Assembly: GCF_003311645.1 (NCBI RefSeq)
Contig: NZ_QEST01000256.1
Location: forward strand, 171,448 to 235,447
Length of the DNA stretch: 64,000 bases
Direction: 5' to 3'
Source of the DNA: Streptomyces sp. PT12
Lineage (GTDB): Bacteria; Actinomycetota; Actinomycetes; Streptomycetales; Streptomycetaceae
In this document: positions 34,541-42,275 of the stretch, piece after piece
Layout: each line of letters starts with the position of its first letter
How positions within the stretch are numbered: position 1 is the stretch's first letter
Position numbers and translations under genes: made by a program
The notes under the pieces: model-generated
Databases searched by the model: none
Seen by the model: the letters and a program-made list of their open reading frames with translations, nothing else
Told to the model about the DNA's origin: nothing

Positions 34541-35347
34541 TCAGCCGGGGCCGCCGAGCCCGTTCAGCCGGTCGAGTTGGTGACGCACCGTGCGCGGCCG
34601 ATTGGTGATGACGGCGTCCACGCCGAGCCGCGCGCACAGCTCCACGTCCGCGGGCTCGTCCACCGTCCACACCTGCACCCGGTGACCGGCCCGGTGCGCG
34701 CGGGCGACATAGCCGGGGTCGCGGCGCAGGATCCGGATGCTCGGACCGGCGATCCTGTTCCCCGGTGGCAGGCGGCCCGCGCGGTGGCGCGGCAGGAGCA
34801 GGTGCATCAGATAGACGGTCGGCAGCCCCGGCGCACCGAGGTGCACGCGGCGCAGGGAGCGCGCGGAGAAGCTCATGACCTGGACGCGCCCCGGCAGCGG
34901 GTGCCGCGCGAGCAGCCGCAGCAGCCGTTCCTCCACCTGACCCGCCCAGCGGGTGGGGTGCTTGGTCTCGATGGCCAGGTCGACCGGCCGGTCCGCCTCG
35001 GTGACCAGCCGCAGCAGCCGCTCCAGGGTCAGCACGGTCGTCCGCTCGGGATCGGCCGAGTCGGGCGACTCGGCCCCGTCGGCGGGGGCCTTCCACGAGC
35101 CGAAGTCCAGCTCGGCCAACTGGGCGAGCTCCAGGGCGGAAACGGCCCCGCGACCGTTTGACGTACGGTTGACGCGACGGTCGTGTACGCAGACGAGGTG
35201 CCCGTCCGCGGTCAGCCGCACATCGCACTCGAGACCGTCGGCGCCGTCCGTGATGGCCTTGCGGTAGGCGGCCAGGCTGTGCTCGGGAGCGTCCTCTGAC
35301 GCCCCGCGGTGCGCGATGACCCGGATGGGGTGGCGGGCGGCGGTCAC
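34541..35347 (-). CDS. Glycerophosphodiester phosphodiesterase
   Basis: 268 residues from GTG 35347. GDPD motifs: IAHRGASEDAPEHS (about 8-21, catalytic His), GLECDVRLTADGHLVCVHD (about 38-56, metal Glu/Asp and second His), LAIETKHP, and WTVDEPADV near the C-terminus. No signal peptide, so cytoplasmic. Hydrolyses glycerophosphodiesters to glycerol-3-phosphate. Divergent from the HtrA-like protease. Confidence 0.9.
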   Translation of the reverse strand: MTAARHPIRVIAHRGASEDAPEHSLAAYRKAITDGADGLECDVRLTADGHLVCVHDRRVNRTSNGRGAVSALELAQLAELDFGSWKAPADGAESPDSADPERTTVLTLERLLRLVTEADRPVDLAIETKHPTRWAGQVEERLLRLLARHPLPGRVQVMSFSARSLRRVHLGAPGLPTVYLMHLLLPRHRAGRLPPGNRIAGPSIRILRRDPGYVARAHRAGHRVQVWTVDEPADVELCARLGVDAVITNRPRTVRHQLDRLNGLGGPG

Positions 35348-35472
35348 CGCGTCATCGTGCCACGCGGGCGGGCGGGAGCGAGGTGCGCGGTGTTTACGTC
35401 CGCCTGACAGACCATGGGAAAGACTGCTCCTATTCCTGCCGTGCACCTGAGGAGAGACCTGAGGAGAGAGCT

Positions 35473-36963
35473 GTGAGCACCGAGAACCACGGCGTCGGCA
35501 AGCCGGAGGAGCCGGTCGGCGGTCCGGGTCCGGCCGAGCCCGGGACGGGCCCGTCCGGCTCCCCGCCCGCGGGCGGCCCTCGCCAGGGCGAGCACCCGCA
35601 GGCCGGGCCTCCTCCCGCACCGCACCCGCCCGTTCCCCCGTCCCAGCCCCCGGCGGCTCAGCCCCCGGCGGCCCAGCCCTCCGCGGCAGGGTCACCCGCG
35701 GCAGGGGCACCCGCGCCGCCGCCACAGGCCGCCGCTCCCCCGGCCGCTCCCCCGGCGCCGCACGCCTACGCGCCGGCGCTGCCCGTGCCCGCGCCCGGTG
35801 GCCACGACCCCGGCGCGCCGCCGCCCGCCGAGCCCTGGGCCGCGTTCCCGCCACCGCCCCCGCCGAAGAAGCGGCGCAGCCCGCTGCTCGCGGGCGTCGT
35901 CGCGGCGACGATCGTCGCGGGCGGCATCGGCGGCGGCGTCGGCTATCTGGTGGCGGACGACGACGGGAGCGGGTCGTCGACCGTCAGCAGGGAGACCGAC
36001 GGCGACACCGCGGCCCGCCCTCCCGAGTCGGTCGCCGGGATAGCGGAGGCGGCGCTGCCCAGCGTGGTCACCATCGAGGCGGGCACGGAGATGGAGGGCT
36101 CCTCGGGCACCGGCTTCGTATACGACGAGGAGGGCCACATCATGACGAACAACCATGTGGTGGCCAGCGCGGCGGACGGCGGCACGCTGACCGCCACCTT
36201 CTCGGACGGCGCGAGCTACGAGGCGGAGGTCGTCGGCCGCGCCGAGGGCTATGACGTGGCCGTGCTCCGGCTGACGGGGCTCGAGGGCCGCGAGCTCGAC
36301 CCGCTGCCCATGGGCGACTCCGACCAGGTCGCCGTCGGGGACGGCACGATCGCGATCGGCGCCCCGTTCGGCCTCTCGGGCACGGTCACCACGGGCATCA
36401 TCAGCGCCAAGGACCGCCCGGTCGCCTCAAGCGACGGCCAGGGCGCCAGCGCCTCCTACATGAACGCCCTCCAGACCGACGCCTCGATCAACCCCGGGAA
36501 TTCGGGAGGCCCCCTGCTGAACGCCGAGGGCGCCGTCATCGGCGTGAACTCCGCGATCCGCGGCACCCCGGGCGGCTCGGGCGAGGTCGGCTCCATCGGC
36601 CTCGGCTTCGCCATCCCGATCAACCAGGCGACGGCCGTGGCCACCGACCTGATAGAGACCGGCGAGCCGGTGTATCCGATCATCGGCGCCTCGGTCGAGC
36701 CGCCGACCGGCGAGGTCGAGGGCGCCAGGATCGTCTCCGAGGGCCCCGAGGCCGTGACCCCCAACGGCCCCGCGGACCGGGCCGGGCTCCAGCCCGGGGA
36801 CGTCATCACCCAGTTCGGCGACACCCTGATCGACAGTAGCCCCACGTTGATCAGCCAGATCTGGACCTACCAGCCGGGCGACTCGGTCGAGGTCACCTAC
36901 GTCCGCGACAACCAGGAGCAGACGACCACGGTCGTCCTCGGCGAGCGCGTGGGCGACCAGTAG
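35473..36963 (+). CDS. HtrA/DegP-like S1C serine protease with PDZ domain
   Basis: 496 residues from GTG 35473 (GAGGAGAGAG in front). Cytoplasmic Pro/Ala-rich N-terminus (about 1-135), one membrane helix (about 138-160), trypsin-like domain with catalytic His228 (NNHVV), Asp261 (YDVAVLRL) and Ser344 (GNSGGPL), then a PDZ domain (about 400-490; PADRAGLQPGDVITQ). Cell-surface quality-control protease. Ends 50 bp before tRNA-Ser. Confidence 0.93.
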   Translation: MSTENHGVGKPEEPVGGPGPAEPGTGPSGSPPAGGPRQGEHPQAGPPPAPHPPVPPSQPPAAQPPAAQPSAAGSPAAGAPAPPPQAAAPPAAPPAPHAYAPALPVPAPGGHDPGAPPPAEPWAAFPPPPPPKKRRSPLLAGVVAATIVAGGIGGGVGYLVADDDGSGSSTVSRETDGDTAARPPESVAGIAEAALPSVVTIEAGTEMEGSSGTGFVYDEEGHIMTNNHVVASAADGGTLTATFSDGASYEAEVVGRAEGYDVAVLRLTGLEGRELDPLPMGDSDQVAVGDGTIAIGAPFGLSGTVTTGIISAKDRPVASSDGQGASASYMNALQTDASINPGNSGGPLLNAEGAVIGVNSAIRGTPGGSGEVGSIGLGFAIPINQATAVATDLIETGEPVYPIIGASVEPPTGEVEGARIVSEGPEAVTPNGPADRAGLQPGDVITQFGDTLIDSSPTLISQIWTYQPGDSVEVTYVRDNQEQTTTVVLGERVGDQ

Positions 36964-37013
36964 CGGAGCCGCTAGGCTGTCCGGGTGCGCGGTGCACGGT
37001 TGCCGCGCACCCG

Positions 37014-37101
37014 GGAGGCTTGCCCGAGCGGCCGAAGGGAACGGTCTTGAAAACCGTCGTGAGGTAACCCCTCACCGTGGGTTCAAATCCCACAGCCTCC
37101 G
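37014..37101 (+). tRNA. tRNA-Ser (UGA)
   Basis: 88 nt. Acceptor GGAGGCT pairs with AGCCTCC, discriminator G, CCA not encoded. Class II long variable arm (GTGAGGTAACCCCTCAC), anticodon TGA at 37048-37050. The 3' part, from 37039, is the attachment core of the AICE, so the gene is kept intact after integration. Confidence 0.95.
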
Positions 37102-37104
37102 CAG
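37039..37104 (+). repeat. AICE attachment site, left (attL)
   Basis: Starting at the anticodon arm, 57 bases (37039-37095) are identical to 51864-51920; one mismatch (C vs T at the acceptor stem) is followed by eight more identical bases. This marks the left junction of the integrated element, next to int. Confidence 0.93.
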
Positions 37105-37125
37105 AAGGACAAAACAGCAGGTGAG

Positions 37126-37153
37126 AGCGGCCTCCGGTCACCCGGGGGCCGCT
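37126..37153. terminator. Terminator after tRNA-Ser
   Basis: AGCGGCC (37126-37132) and GGCCGCT (37147-37153) arms with a short loop, then TTCTC. It ends tRNA-Ser transcription and may face the int gene 3' end. A similar hairpin sits just beyond attR. Confidence 0.6.
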
Positions 37154-37234
37154 TCTCGGTTCACGCTCCGTGCGGGCCTGTCTCACCCTGTCCCACCGTT
37201 GACCAGTGCGTGCGGCCAAGCTGTGGCCAGGTTG

Positions 37235-38629
37235 TCAGTCCTCCTCGTCACTCAGGTGGGCCTCGATCAGCGCGTTGGCCTGGTCCTGTTGGCCGCGAAG
37301 GATCTTCGCGTAGAAGCGCCAAAGGACGGCCGGAGAATGGCCAGCACGGCGGGCCACTTCGGTGGGGTCGACCCCGGCCTTGATCCAGCCCGAGACGCCC
37401 GCGTGCCGTAGCGAGTAGGGCACGTCGGCCAGCGGCGAGGACACGTCCTCGGGCGGCAATGCCCGCTTCCTCGCCCGCTTCCACACCTCGGTGTACTCCG
37501 TCGACCGAACCCGGCCGCCGCCAACGGCCCGGAAGAGGCGGCCGTCCGGCGCCGTCCCGTACCGATCGAGGTGGCGCCGCAACAGGCCAACGAGGGCTGG
37601 CGGGATCGGGACGGGGCGGATGGTCTTGCGAGCCCGCCGCTTGAGTGCTCGTGCCTCGAAGGACGCGCCGTCGTCCGTCCAGCCCGAGCCCACCTCGGGA
37701 CGGCTCCCCCGCAGCAGCAGTTCGCCCCATCCGGTCGCCGGCAAACGGCAATTGTCCTTCTTGAGGTCCGCCACCTCGGACGGCCTCATGGCCGCGAAAT
37801 ACAGGCACCCGAAGAAGGCTTCCAGGTGCTCCCCGCGCGGCCCATCCTCGGCCGCGCCGCGCAAGAGGTCTTTCGCCTGCCGCTGGCTCGGCACGTACTG
37901 GAAGTCCACCTCCTCATCCGTCGGCGGCGGGGCCCAGTCGATGCGAGCCAACGGATTACCGAGCAGCGTTCCTCGTTCGACGGCAAAGCGGAGCGCGTTG
38001 CTGAACACCGCACGCTTTCGGCGGAAGGTGTTCTCGGCGGCTGGCTTTCTGTCGAGTCGGAGGGAAAGAGCCGTGAGCGCCTGCCGCGTCTTCGCCGCGT
38101 CAGCCAGCTCGGTGACCTTGACGGAGTGCTTGGCGATCCACGCGAGGGCAACCGCCTCCTTTTCCGGGGGAGACTCCACCTTCAACCGGTTCACCAGCTC
38201 ACCGTTCTCGCCGCGTCGGCACTGGTAAGCCCACTGTTGGAGGGCCCGGCGCAGCACGTCGGCCGACGGCGCTCCGCGCTTCCGCTGATCGGTCAGCGCG
38301 GCCGTGACGACCGCCAACGATTCGGCGATGCTGGCTCGCTGCTTTCCGGCAGCCCCGGGCCATTTCATCACCACGTAGTCAAGGGTGTGTGCATACCAGG
38401 TCGGGGAGTTCTTCTCCCGAAGCTCATTCGCGGGGAGTCCGGTCTCCGTGTCGAACTGCTGGCCATCCCGAAGGGCGGACATCAGTTCTGACCGGCGGCC
38501 GTCCGCCTGTGTTTTGGTCTGGAATGGCTGCTGATGCCTCTCCGAACCGACACGCCATCGAAGCTGAAAGGGGGCGGACTTGCTCTCTCGCTGCCTGATT
38601 CCCCAAATGCGAACATCGTAGGTAAGCAA
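37235..38629 (-). CDS. int: AICE tyrosine recombinase (integrase)
   Basis: 464 residues from TTG 38629 (TTGAGGAG in front). Core-binding domain about 85-220, catalytic domain about 240-460 with Arg in AAMRPSEVADL, the box LRHAGVS, RAGHSPAV and the nucleophile Tyr in LWRFYAKIL. The first His of the HxLRH motif is Tyr here, as in several Streptomyces integrases. Inserts and excises the element at tRNA-Ser. Adjacent to attL. C-terminus very acidic (SDEED). Confidence 0.93.
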   Translation of the reverse strand: MLTYDVRIWGIRQRESKSAPFQLRWRVGSERHQQPFQTKTQADGRRSELMSALRDGQQFDTETGLPANELREKNSPTWYAHTLDYVVMKWPGAAGKQRASIAESLAVVTAALTDQRKRGAPSADVLRRALQQWAYQCRRGENGELVNRLKVESPPEKEAVALAWIAKHSVKVTELADAAKTRQALTALSLRLDRKPAAENTFRRKRAVFSNALRFAVERGTLLGNPLARIDWAPPPTDEEVDFQYVPSQRQAKDLLRGAAEDGPRGEHLEAFFGCLYFAAMRPSEVADLKKDNCRLPATGWGELLLRGSRPEVGSGWTDDGASFEARALKRRARKTIRPVPIPPALVGLLRRHLDRYGTAPDGRLFRAVGGGRVRSTEYTEVWKRARKRALPPEDVSSPLADVPYSLRHAGVSGWIKAGVDPTEVARRAGHSPAVLWRFYAKILRGQQDQANALIEAHLSDEED

Positions 38630-38652
38630 CGTGCTCCTCAAGGCAAAGGAAA

Positions 38653-38682
38653 GGGGAGCGCGCCACTGTCGGCGCGCTCCCC
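38653..38682 (-). terminator. Strong hairpin between xis and int
   Basis: Perfect 12-bp stem GGGGAGCGCGCC / GGCGCGCTCCCC with a 6-nt loop. Reading leftward it is followed by TTTCCTTTG. It lies after the xis stop and 24 bp before the int start, so it is placed to limit read-through into int. Confidence 0.8.
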
Positions 38683-38710
38683 GGTGGGGCGGTTCTCCTG
38701 TTGGTCGTCG

Positions 38711-38902
38711 TCAGGCGGCGGCGTTCCCCTGCTTGTTCCACCAGGCGTCAAGGTCGGTGCGTCGGCAGCGGACCTTCCCGTTGGGCAACTTGATCAGGGT
38801 GGGGGCCTGCCCTCGCGCCCGCATCCGGTAGAAGGCGGCTCGGCTGATGCGGATCTCGGCGAGCACCTCAGGCAGGGTGAGCATCGTGCGTTCGGGGGCC
38901 AT
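38711..38902 (-). CDS. xis: Excisionase-like MerR/AlpA helix-turn-helix protein
   Basis: 63 residues from ATG 38902. LTLPEVLAEIRISRAAFYRM is the winged HTH of AlpA/Xis proteins, followed by GQAPTLIKLPNGKVRCRRTDLDAWW. Bends DNA at att sites so that Int can excise the element. Two bases downstream of the small gene above it and just upstream of int, the usual AICE order. Confidence 0.88.
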   Translation of the reverse strand: MAPERTMLTLPEVLAEIRISRAAFYRMRARGQAPTLIKLPNGKVRCRRTDLDAWWNKQGNAAA

Positions 38903-38904
38903 GG

Positions 38905-39072
38905 TCACTCCCCTTTGGAAGCGCGGGTGTTGGCGGTGAGGTAGACGCGGATGAGTTGGCTGGGCGGACGGTTGGGGTAGGGGCGGCTGGTCTCCAGTAC
39001 GTCCAGGACGCGGGCGATGGCTTCGGTGGCCCGCTGGCACTCGTCGGGGGTTCCTTCGAGGCGGATGCGCAT
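38905..39072 (-). CDS. Small AICE protein
   Basis: 55 residues. ATG 39072 with GGGAGCTC in front; TGA is two bases from the xis start (TGACCATG). Sequence MRIRLEGTPDECQRATEAIA then RPYPNRPPSQLIRVYLT: a beta-alpha-beta-like mini-domain. A gene like this precedes xis in several Streptomyces AICEs as far as I recall; function unknown. Confidence 0.6.
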   Translation of the reverse strand: MRIRLEGTPDECQRATEAIARVLDVLETSRPYPNRPPSQLIRVYLTANTRASKGE

Positions 39073-39097
39073 GGGGTGAGCTCCCGGCTTTCAGGAA

Positions 39098-39307
39098 TCG
39101 GTTACGTCGGTTACATCGGTTACACCGCAGGTCAGGGGCCTGCTTGAGGTAACCGATAGGCGGTGTGTAACCGATTCGGTTCGGTTACAGGGACCGTTGC
39201 TCGGTGGTCGGCGTATCCGATGCGTACCGGTTACGCCCCTCGGGATCGGTTACGGCATCGCCGCTGGTCAGCGTGGGATTGGTGGGGGGTGTAACCGGTG
39301 TAACCGG
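39098..39307. repeat. TCGGTTAC iteron-like array, candidate AICE oriV
   Basis: Ten copies of TCGGTTAC or CCGGTTAC in both orientations: 39098, 39107, 39116 (exact 9-bp spacing, +), 39149 and 39167 (-), 39181 (+), 39227 (+), 39246 (+), 39291 and 39300 (-). The array fills the gap before the small xis-side genes and runs into the last codons of the DUF3631 gene. Iterons beside replication genes commonly mark an origin. Confidence 0.7.
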
Positions 39308-40555
39308 TGGTTCGGGAGGGAGCGGGCAGTAGCGGTTCCAGGCGTCGGTGAGGTCGTCGCGGTGGTAGCCCTTGGTGGGCTGCCCACCGATCCGCACGGC
39401 GCGGGGCGCGATCGGCGTGCCCTTGGCGGTGACGTACTCCTTGAGCATCCGGGAGAGTCGACGCGGGGTGAGCGGCTGGCCGTCCAGGTCGCCCCAGGGC
39501 GACTCTTCGAGCCGGTTGAGGATGTGGAGAATCTGCACCGTGGAGACGGCGGTCTCACCAGGGAACACCTGGTCGCGCAGGTCGGTGAGGAGCCGGACTC
39601 CGAGGGAGGTGCGGTCGTCGTCGTTGACCGTGGTGACCAGCTCGACACAGGCCGCGCGGGCTCGCTCGGGCCAGTCCCCGCCCGCCGCGTCGGCCACGGC
39701 GAGGAGGGGTTCCCACACGTCGGCGGGCCGGTCGGTGATGCCTTCGGGCATCTCGGGGAACACACCGTCGATCCGGTCGCGGGCCTGGGCGACCCAGGCG
39801 GCCAGTCGGTCGCGCAAGGCGTTGCCCTGGGGCTCGTGAATGCGATGGCGGTAGGGCTCGACGGGCTCGGTGTGGGCGCGGCGGCGCATACGGACGATGA
39901 CGCTGCGGGCCTTGATGGTGTCGGGCAGGTGGCCCAGACCGGCCAGGGCGACGGCGCAGTAGCTCGGGAAGGCGACGACGGCCTGGTTGCCGCCGTCACC
40001 GACGCACCGGTAGGAGACGCCAGAGCGGCGGTGTCCGGCGTTCAGCAGGCCGCGCAGGTCCTCGTTGTCCTTGGCTTTCGGGCCGAAGACAGTGTCGATC
40101 TCGTCGAAGAGCACGACCGGCCGCCCGGCTTGGTCGGCCACGGCGCGGAACAGGGCGGCGGGGGAGGCGTTGACCGCGTGCATCGGATGGGGGACCAGCG
40201 TGGAGATGACCTCCAACCCTCGCGTCTTGCCCGACCCCGGCTCAGGGCTGAGGAAGGCCAGCCGCGGTGTGGAGTCGAAGCAGTCGAGGAGGTGGGCGTG
40301 TGCGTCCCACAGGACGACGGCGACGTAGGCGGCCTCGGAGGGGAAGGCGTTGAAGCGGCGGTGGAACGCCTCGACTTCGTTCAGCAGGGCGGCGCCGTCT
40401 TCCCCCTGCGGGGCAGGGCGAACAGCAGTGGGGACGCCCTGTCGGGCGGCGTCCTTCGGGTCGCCCTTGGTCGCCGGGGGCTGGGGTGCGTCGGCGGTGT
40501 TCGGGTCGGTGGGGGTGGTGTTGCTCTTAAGGGGGGAGGCGGCGGGTGTGGTCAT
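39185..40555 (-). CDS. DUF3631 P-loop ATPase (AICE replication helicase-like)
   Basis: 456 residues from ATG 40555. Walker A FLSPEPGSGKTRGL (about 108-121) and Walker B VVLFDEIDTVFG (about 153-164) followed by a sensor-like stretch; the DUF3631 domain occupies about 180-400. Coupled by a 4-nt overlap to the primase-polymerase gene; the pair forms a RepPP-type replication module. The last 60 codons overlap the TCGGTTAC repeats, explaining the Val-Thr-Pro-Val-Thr tail. Confidence 0.87.
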   Translation of the reverse strand: MTTPAASPLKSNTTPTDPNTADAPQPPATKGDPKDAARQGVPTAVRPAPQGEDGAALLNEVEAFHRRFNAFPSEAAYVAVVLWDAHAHLLDCFDSTPRLAFLSPEPGSGKTRGLEVISTLVPHPMHAVNASPAALFRAVADQAGRPVVLFDEIDTVFGPKAKDNEDLRGLLNAGHRRSGVSYRCVGDGGNQAVVAFPSYCAVALAGLGHLPDTIKARSVIVRMRRRAHTEPVEPYRHRIHEPQGNALRDRLAAWVAQARDRIDGVFPEMPEGITDRPADVWEPLLAVADAAGGDWPERARAACVELVTTVNDDDRTSLGVRLLTDLRDQVFPGETAVSTVQILHILNRLEESPWGDLDGQPLTPRRLSRMLKEYVTAKGTPIAPRAVRIGGQPTKGYHRDDLTDAWNRYCPLPPEPPVTPVTPPTNPTLTSGDAVTDPEGRNRYASDTPTTEQRSL

Positions 40556-41484
40556 GAGGTCCGCCCGGTGGGGTTGTTGGCGATGGACCAGTTCAGGGCG
40601 TTGGTGATGGTGGCGGTGCAGTCGCGCTCGGGGAGCCCGCACTGCCGCCCCGCCCCCTTAAGAGCCTCCTCGACGACCCTGCGGGGGAGGTCGCCGGAGG
40701 CGATCAGCCGTCCGAGGGCGCGGGCGGCGCGGGTCAGGGTCCAGTTCCGGGTGCCTTCCGGGGCAGTGGCCACGGCGGCGGTCTCGTTGTCCAGGGCGGC
40801 TTGGACGTAGGCGGTGAGGTTGCGTACCTTGCCGGGGCCGTCGTTCTGGATCGGCTTGGCCAGGGCGATCGGTGGGAGAGGCGGGGTTTCGAGGAGGTCG
40901 GCAAGCCAGGCGGGGAGTGGGGCGACGGGCGCGGGGTCGGTGACCTCGTACACCTCCCCGTCGATGGTGCTGCCGGGGGCGACGACGTAGCCGCCCCAGG
41001 CCCGGGTGTCGATCAGCTGCCCGAGGCGTCCGGCAGTGTTGCGCAGGCGGGTGTCGGGCGGGGCGGTGAAGTACAGGTGGGTGCCGCCGCTGGGGGTCCG
41101 GATGCGGCGGGTGGCGGGGACGGGGTGCCCGGTGCGCTCGCAGAGCGCCTTGAAGGTCGTCTCGCCGTCAGGCGAGTCGTTCTCGCCCTTGTTCTTGGGC
41201 TTGTCGAGGTCGATGACGACGAGCCCGGCCGGGCCGGTGGCGATGCCGACGTTGTAGGCGCGGCCGTTCGGCCTCTGCCAGCACGCCCGGATCAGGCCGG
41301 GGTCGGTGGTGGCGCGCTGCTCGGGGGTGAGGTGGCCGTTGGAGCAACGGCCAGTGCGCGGGCAGCGGCGGTCGGCGTGTCCAGCGGGCCGCTTGTCGCC
41401 GGGGCGCAGGGGGAAGACAGGCCAGCCTCGGGAGGCGGCCTGAAGTGCGGCGTTCAGCAGCGCCGCCCGTGCGTCAGGTGTCAT
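40552..41484 (-). CDS. Bifunctional DNA primase-polymerase (RepPP-type)
   Basis: 310 residues from ATG 41484. Prim-Pol domain: GWPVFPLRPGDKRPAGH, a cysteine cluster CPRTGRCSNGH, acidic metal motif VVIDLDKP (about 109-116), then TPSGGTHLYF with the catalytic His. AICE replication proteins of the RepPP class have this domain. Stop overlaps the DUF3631 start (ATGA). Its leader contains one of two copies of a structured repeat. Confidence 0.9.
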   Translation of the reverse strand: MTPDARAALLNAALQAASRGWPVFPLRPGDKRPAGHADRRCPRTGRCSNGHLTPEQRATTDPGLIRACWQRPNGRAYNVGIATGPAGLVVIDLDKPKNKGENDSPDGETTFKALCERTGHPVPATRRIRTPSGGTHLYFTAPPDTRLRNTAGRLGQLIDTRAWGGYVVAPGSTIDGEVYEVTDPAPVAPLPAWLADLLETPPLPPIALAKPIQNDGPGKVRNLTAYVQAALDNETAAVATAPEGTRNWTLTRAARALGRLIASGDLPRRVVEEALKGAGRQCGLPERDCTATITNALNWSIANNPTGRTS

Positions 41485-41515
41485 GCTGGGGATGTCCTTC
41501 TCTCTTCGGAGCGTT

Positions 41516-41569
41516 GGGCAAGGGCCCGGGGCGAGGGGCTGCATTGGCGTGGAGCCTTCGCCTCGGGCG
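41516..41569 (-). repeat. Structured leader repeat, copy 1 (before prim-pol)
   Basis: 54-bp element, 51 of 54 identical to 49085-49138. Inverted arms 41524-41539 and 41554-41568 form a stem around a loop carrying GCATTGGCGTGGA. It lies between the stop of the membrane protein gene and the primase start, so in the leader of the latter. Similarity extends further toward the ribosome site. Confidence 0.8.
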
Positions 41570-41572
41570 TCG

Positions 41573-42019
41573 TCACAGGTTGGTGGTGGACTTGCCGAGC
41601 CACCGGTTGTGGTTGGTGACGTGGATGTGGGTGTTGCTCGTGGGGGCCTGGCGGCGGGGCATCTTGGCGGCGGCGAGGATGAGGCCGATGGCGAGGAGTC
41701 CGGCTGTGCCGAACGCGGCGAGGGCGTTGACGAGCTGGGCGAGTCCGGCGCCCGCGAGTCCGGCTCCGGCGCCTCCGGCGACGAGGACTTGGGCGCGGGG
41801 GTCGATGGCCGGGCGGGGGGTGAGGTCGCGGGGCTCGGTGGGCTGGGGCATGGCGGGGGCGAGGTCGCGGGTGATGGGGACCATGCCGGTGCCGTAGGCG
41901 TCGGGGACCCACACGACGCGGCCGCGGTCGGTGGCCAGCTCGATGGCGGCGGGGGTGGTCACGTGGGGTGAGGGCAGGTCGGGATAGTGGGTGGGGTGGG
42001 CGCGGGGGTCGGTGTCCAC
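41573..42019 (-). CDS. AICE membrane protein
   Basis: 148 residues from GTG 42019 (GAGGAA in front). Soluble N-terminal half with ELATDRGRVVWVPDAYGTG and a Pro-rich segment, then one or two hydrophobic helices (about 90-125; LVAGGAGAGLAGAGLAQLV), ending in basic THIHVTNHNRWLG. Directly downstream of the TGTTCGG array and of traB; probably a transfer or spread (Spd) accessory protein. Confidence 0.6.
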   Translation of the reverse strand: MDTDPRAHPTHYPDLPSPHVTTPAAIELATDRGRVVWVPDAYGTGMVPITRDLAPAMPQPTEPRDLTPRPAIDPRAQVLVAGGAGAGLAGAGLAQLVNALAAFGTAGLLAIGLILAAAKMPRRQAPTSNTHIHVTNHNRWLGKSTTNL

Positions 42020-42065
42020 GGTTCCTCGCTTCCGGGGCTGAGGGGGAGGGGAGTGTGCGGTGCGC

Positions 42066-42271
42066 TGTTCGGTGAGCTGTGCGGGGGGTGTTCGGCGTGC
42101 TGTTCCTCGCGCGCGCGTATAGGGATTCGGCGCGGGGGTGTTCGGGGCGGCCGAACGGGCTGTTCCGCTGTTCGTGCTGGTCAGCGGGGTGTGTGGTGCT
42201 GTTCGGGGCCTGTTCGGCCGCCCACGGGTGGTGCGTTGCCGCTGTGCCGGGCTTGTTCGGTGGTGTTCGAG
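42066..42271. promoter_or_regulatory. TGTTCGG repeat array, candidate clt/TraB-binding locus
   Basis: Non-coding gap of about 255 bp directly after the traB stop. Exact TGTTCGG at 42066, 42089, 42139, 42200, 42211 and 42254, with variants at 42101, 42124, 42161, 42169 and 42264 and one inverted CCGAAC at 42151. Streptomyces plasmids and AICEs have a clt region of 8-bp repeats (TRS) next to traB that the C-terminal winged helix of TraB reads. The spacing and position match that role. Confidence 0.72.
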
Positions 42272-42275
42272 CAGG

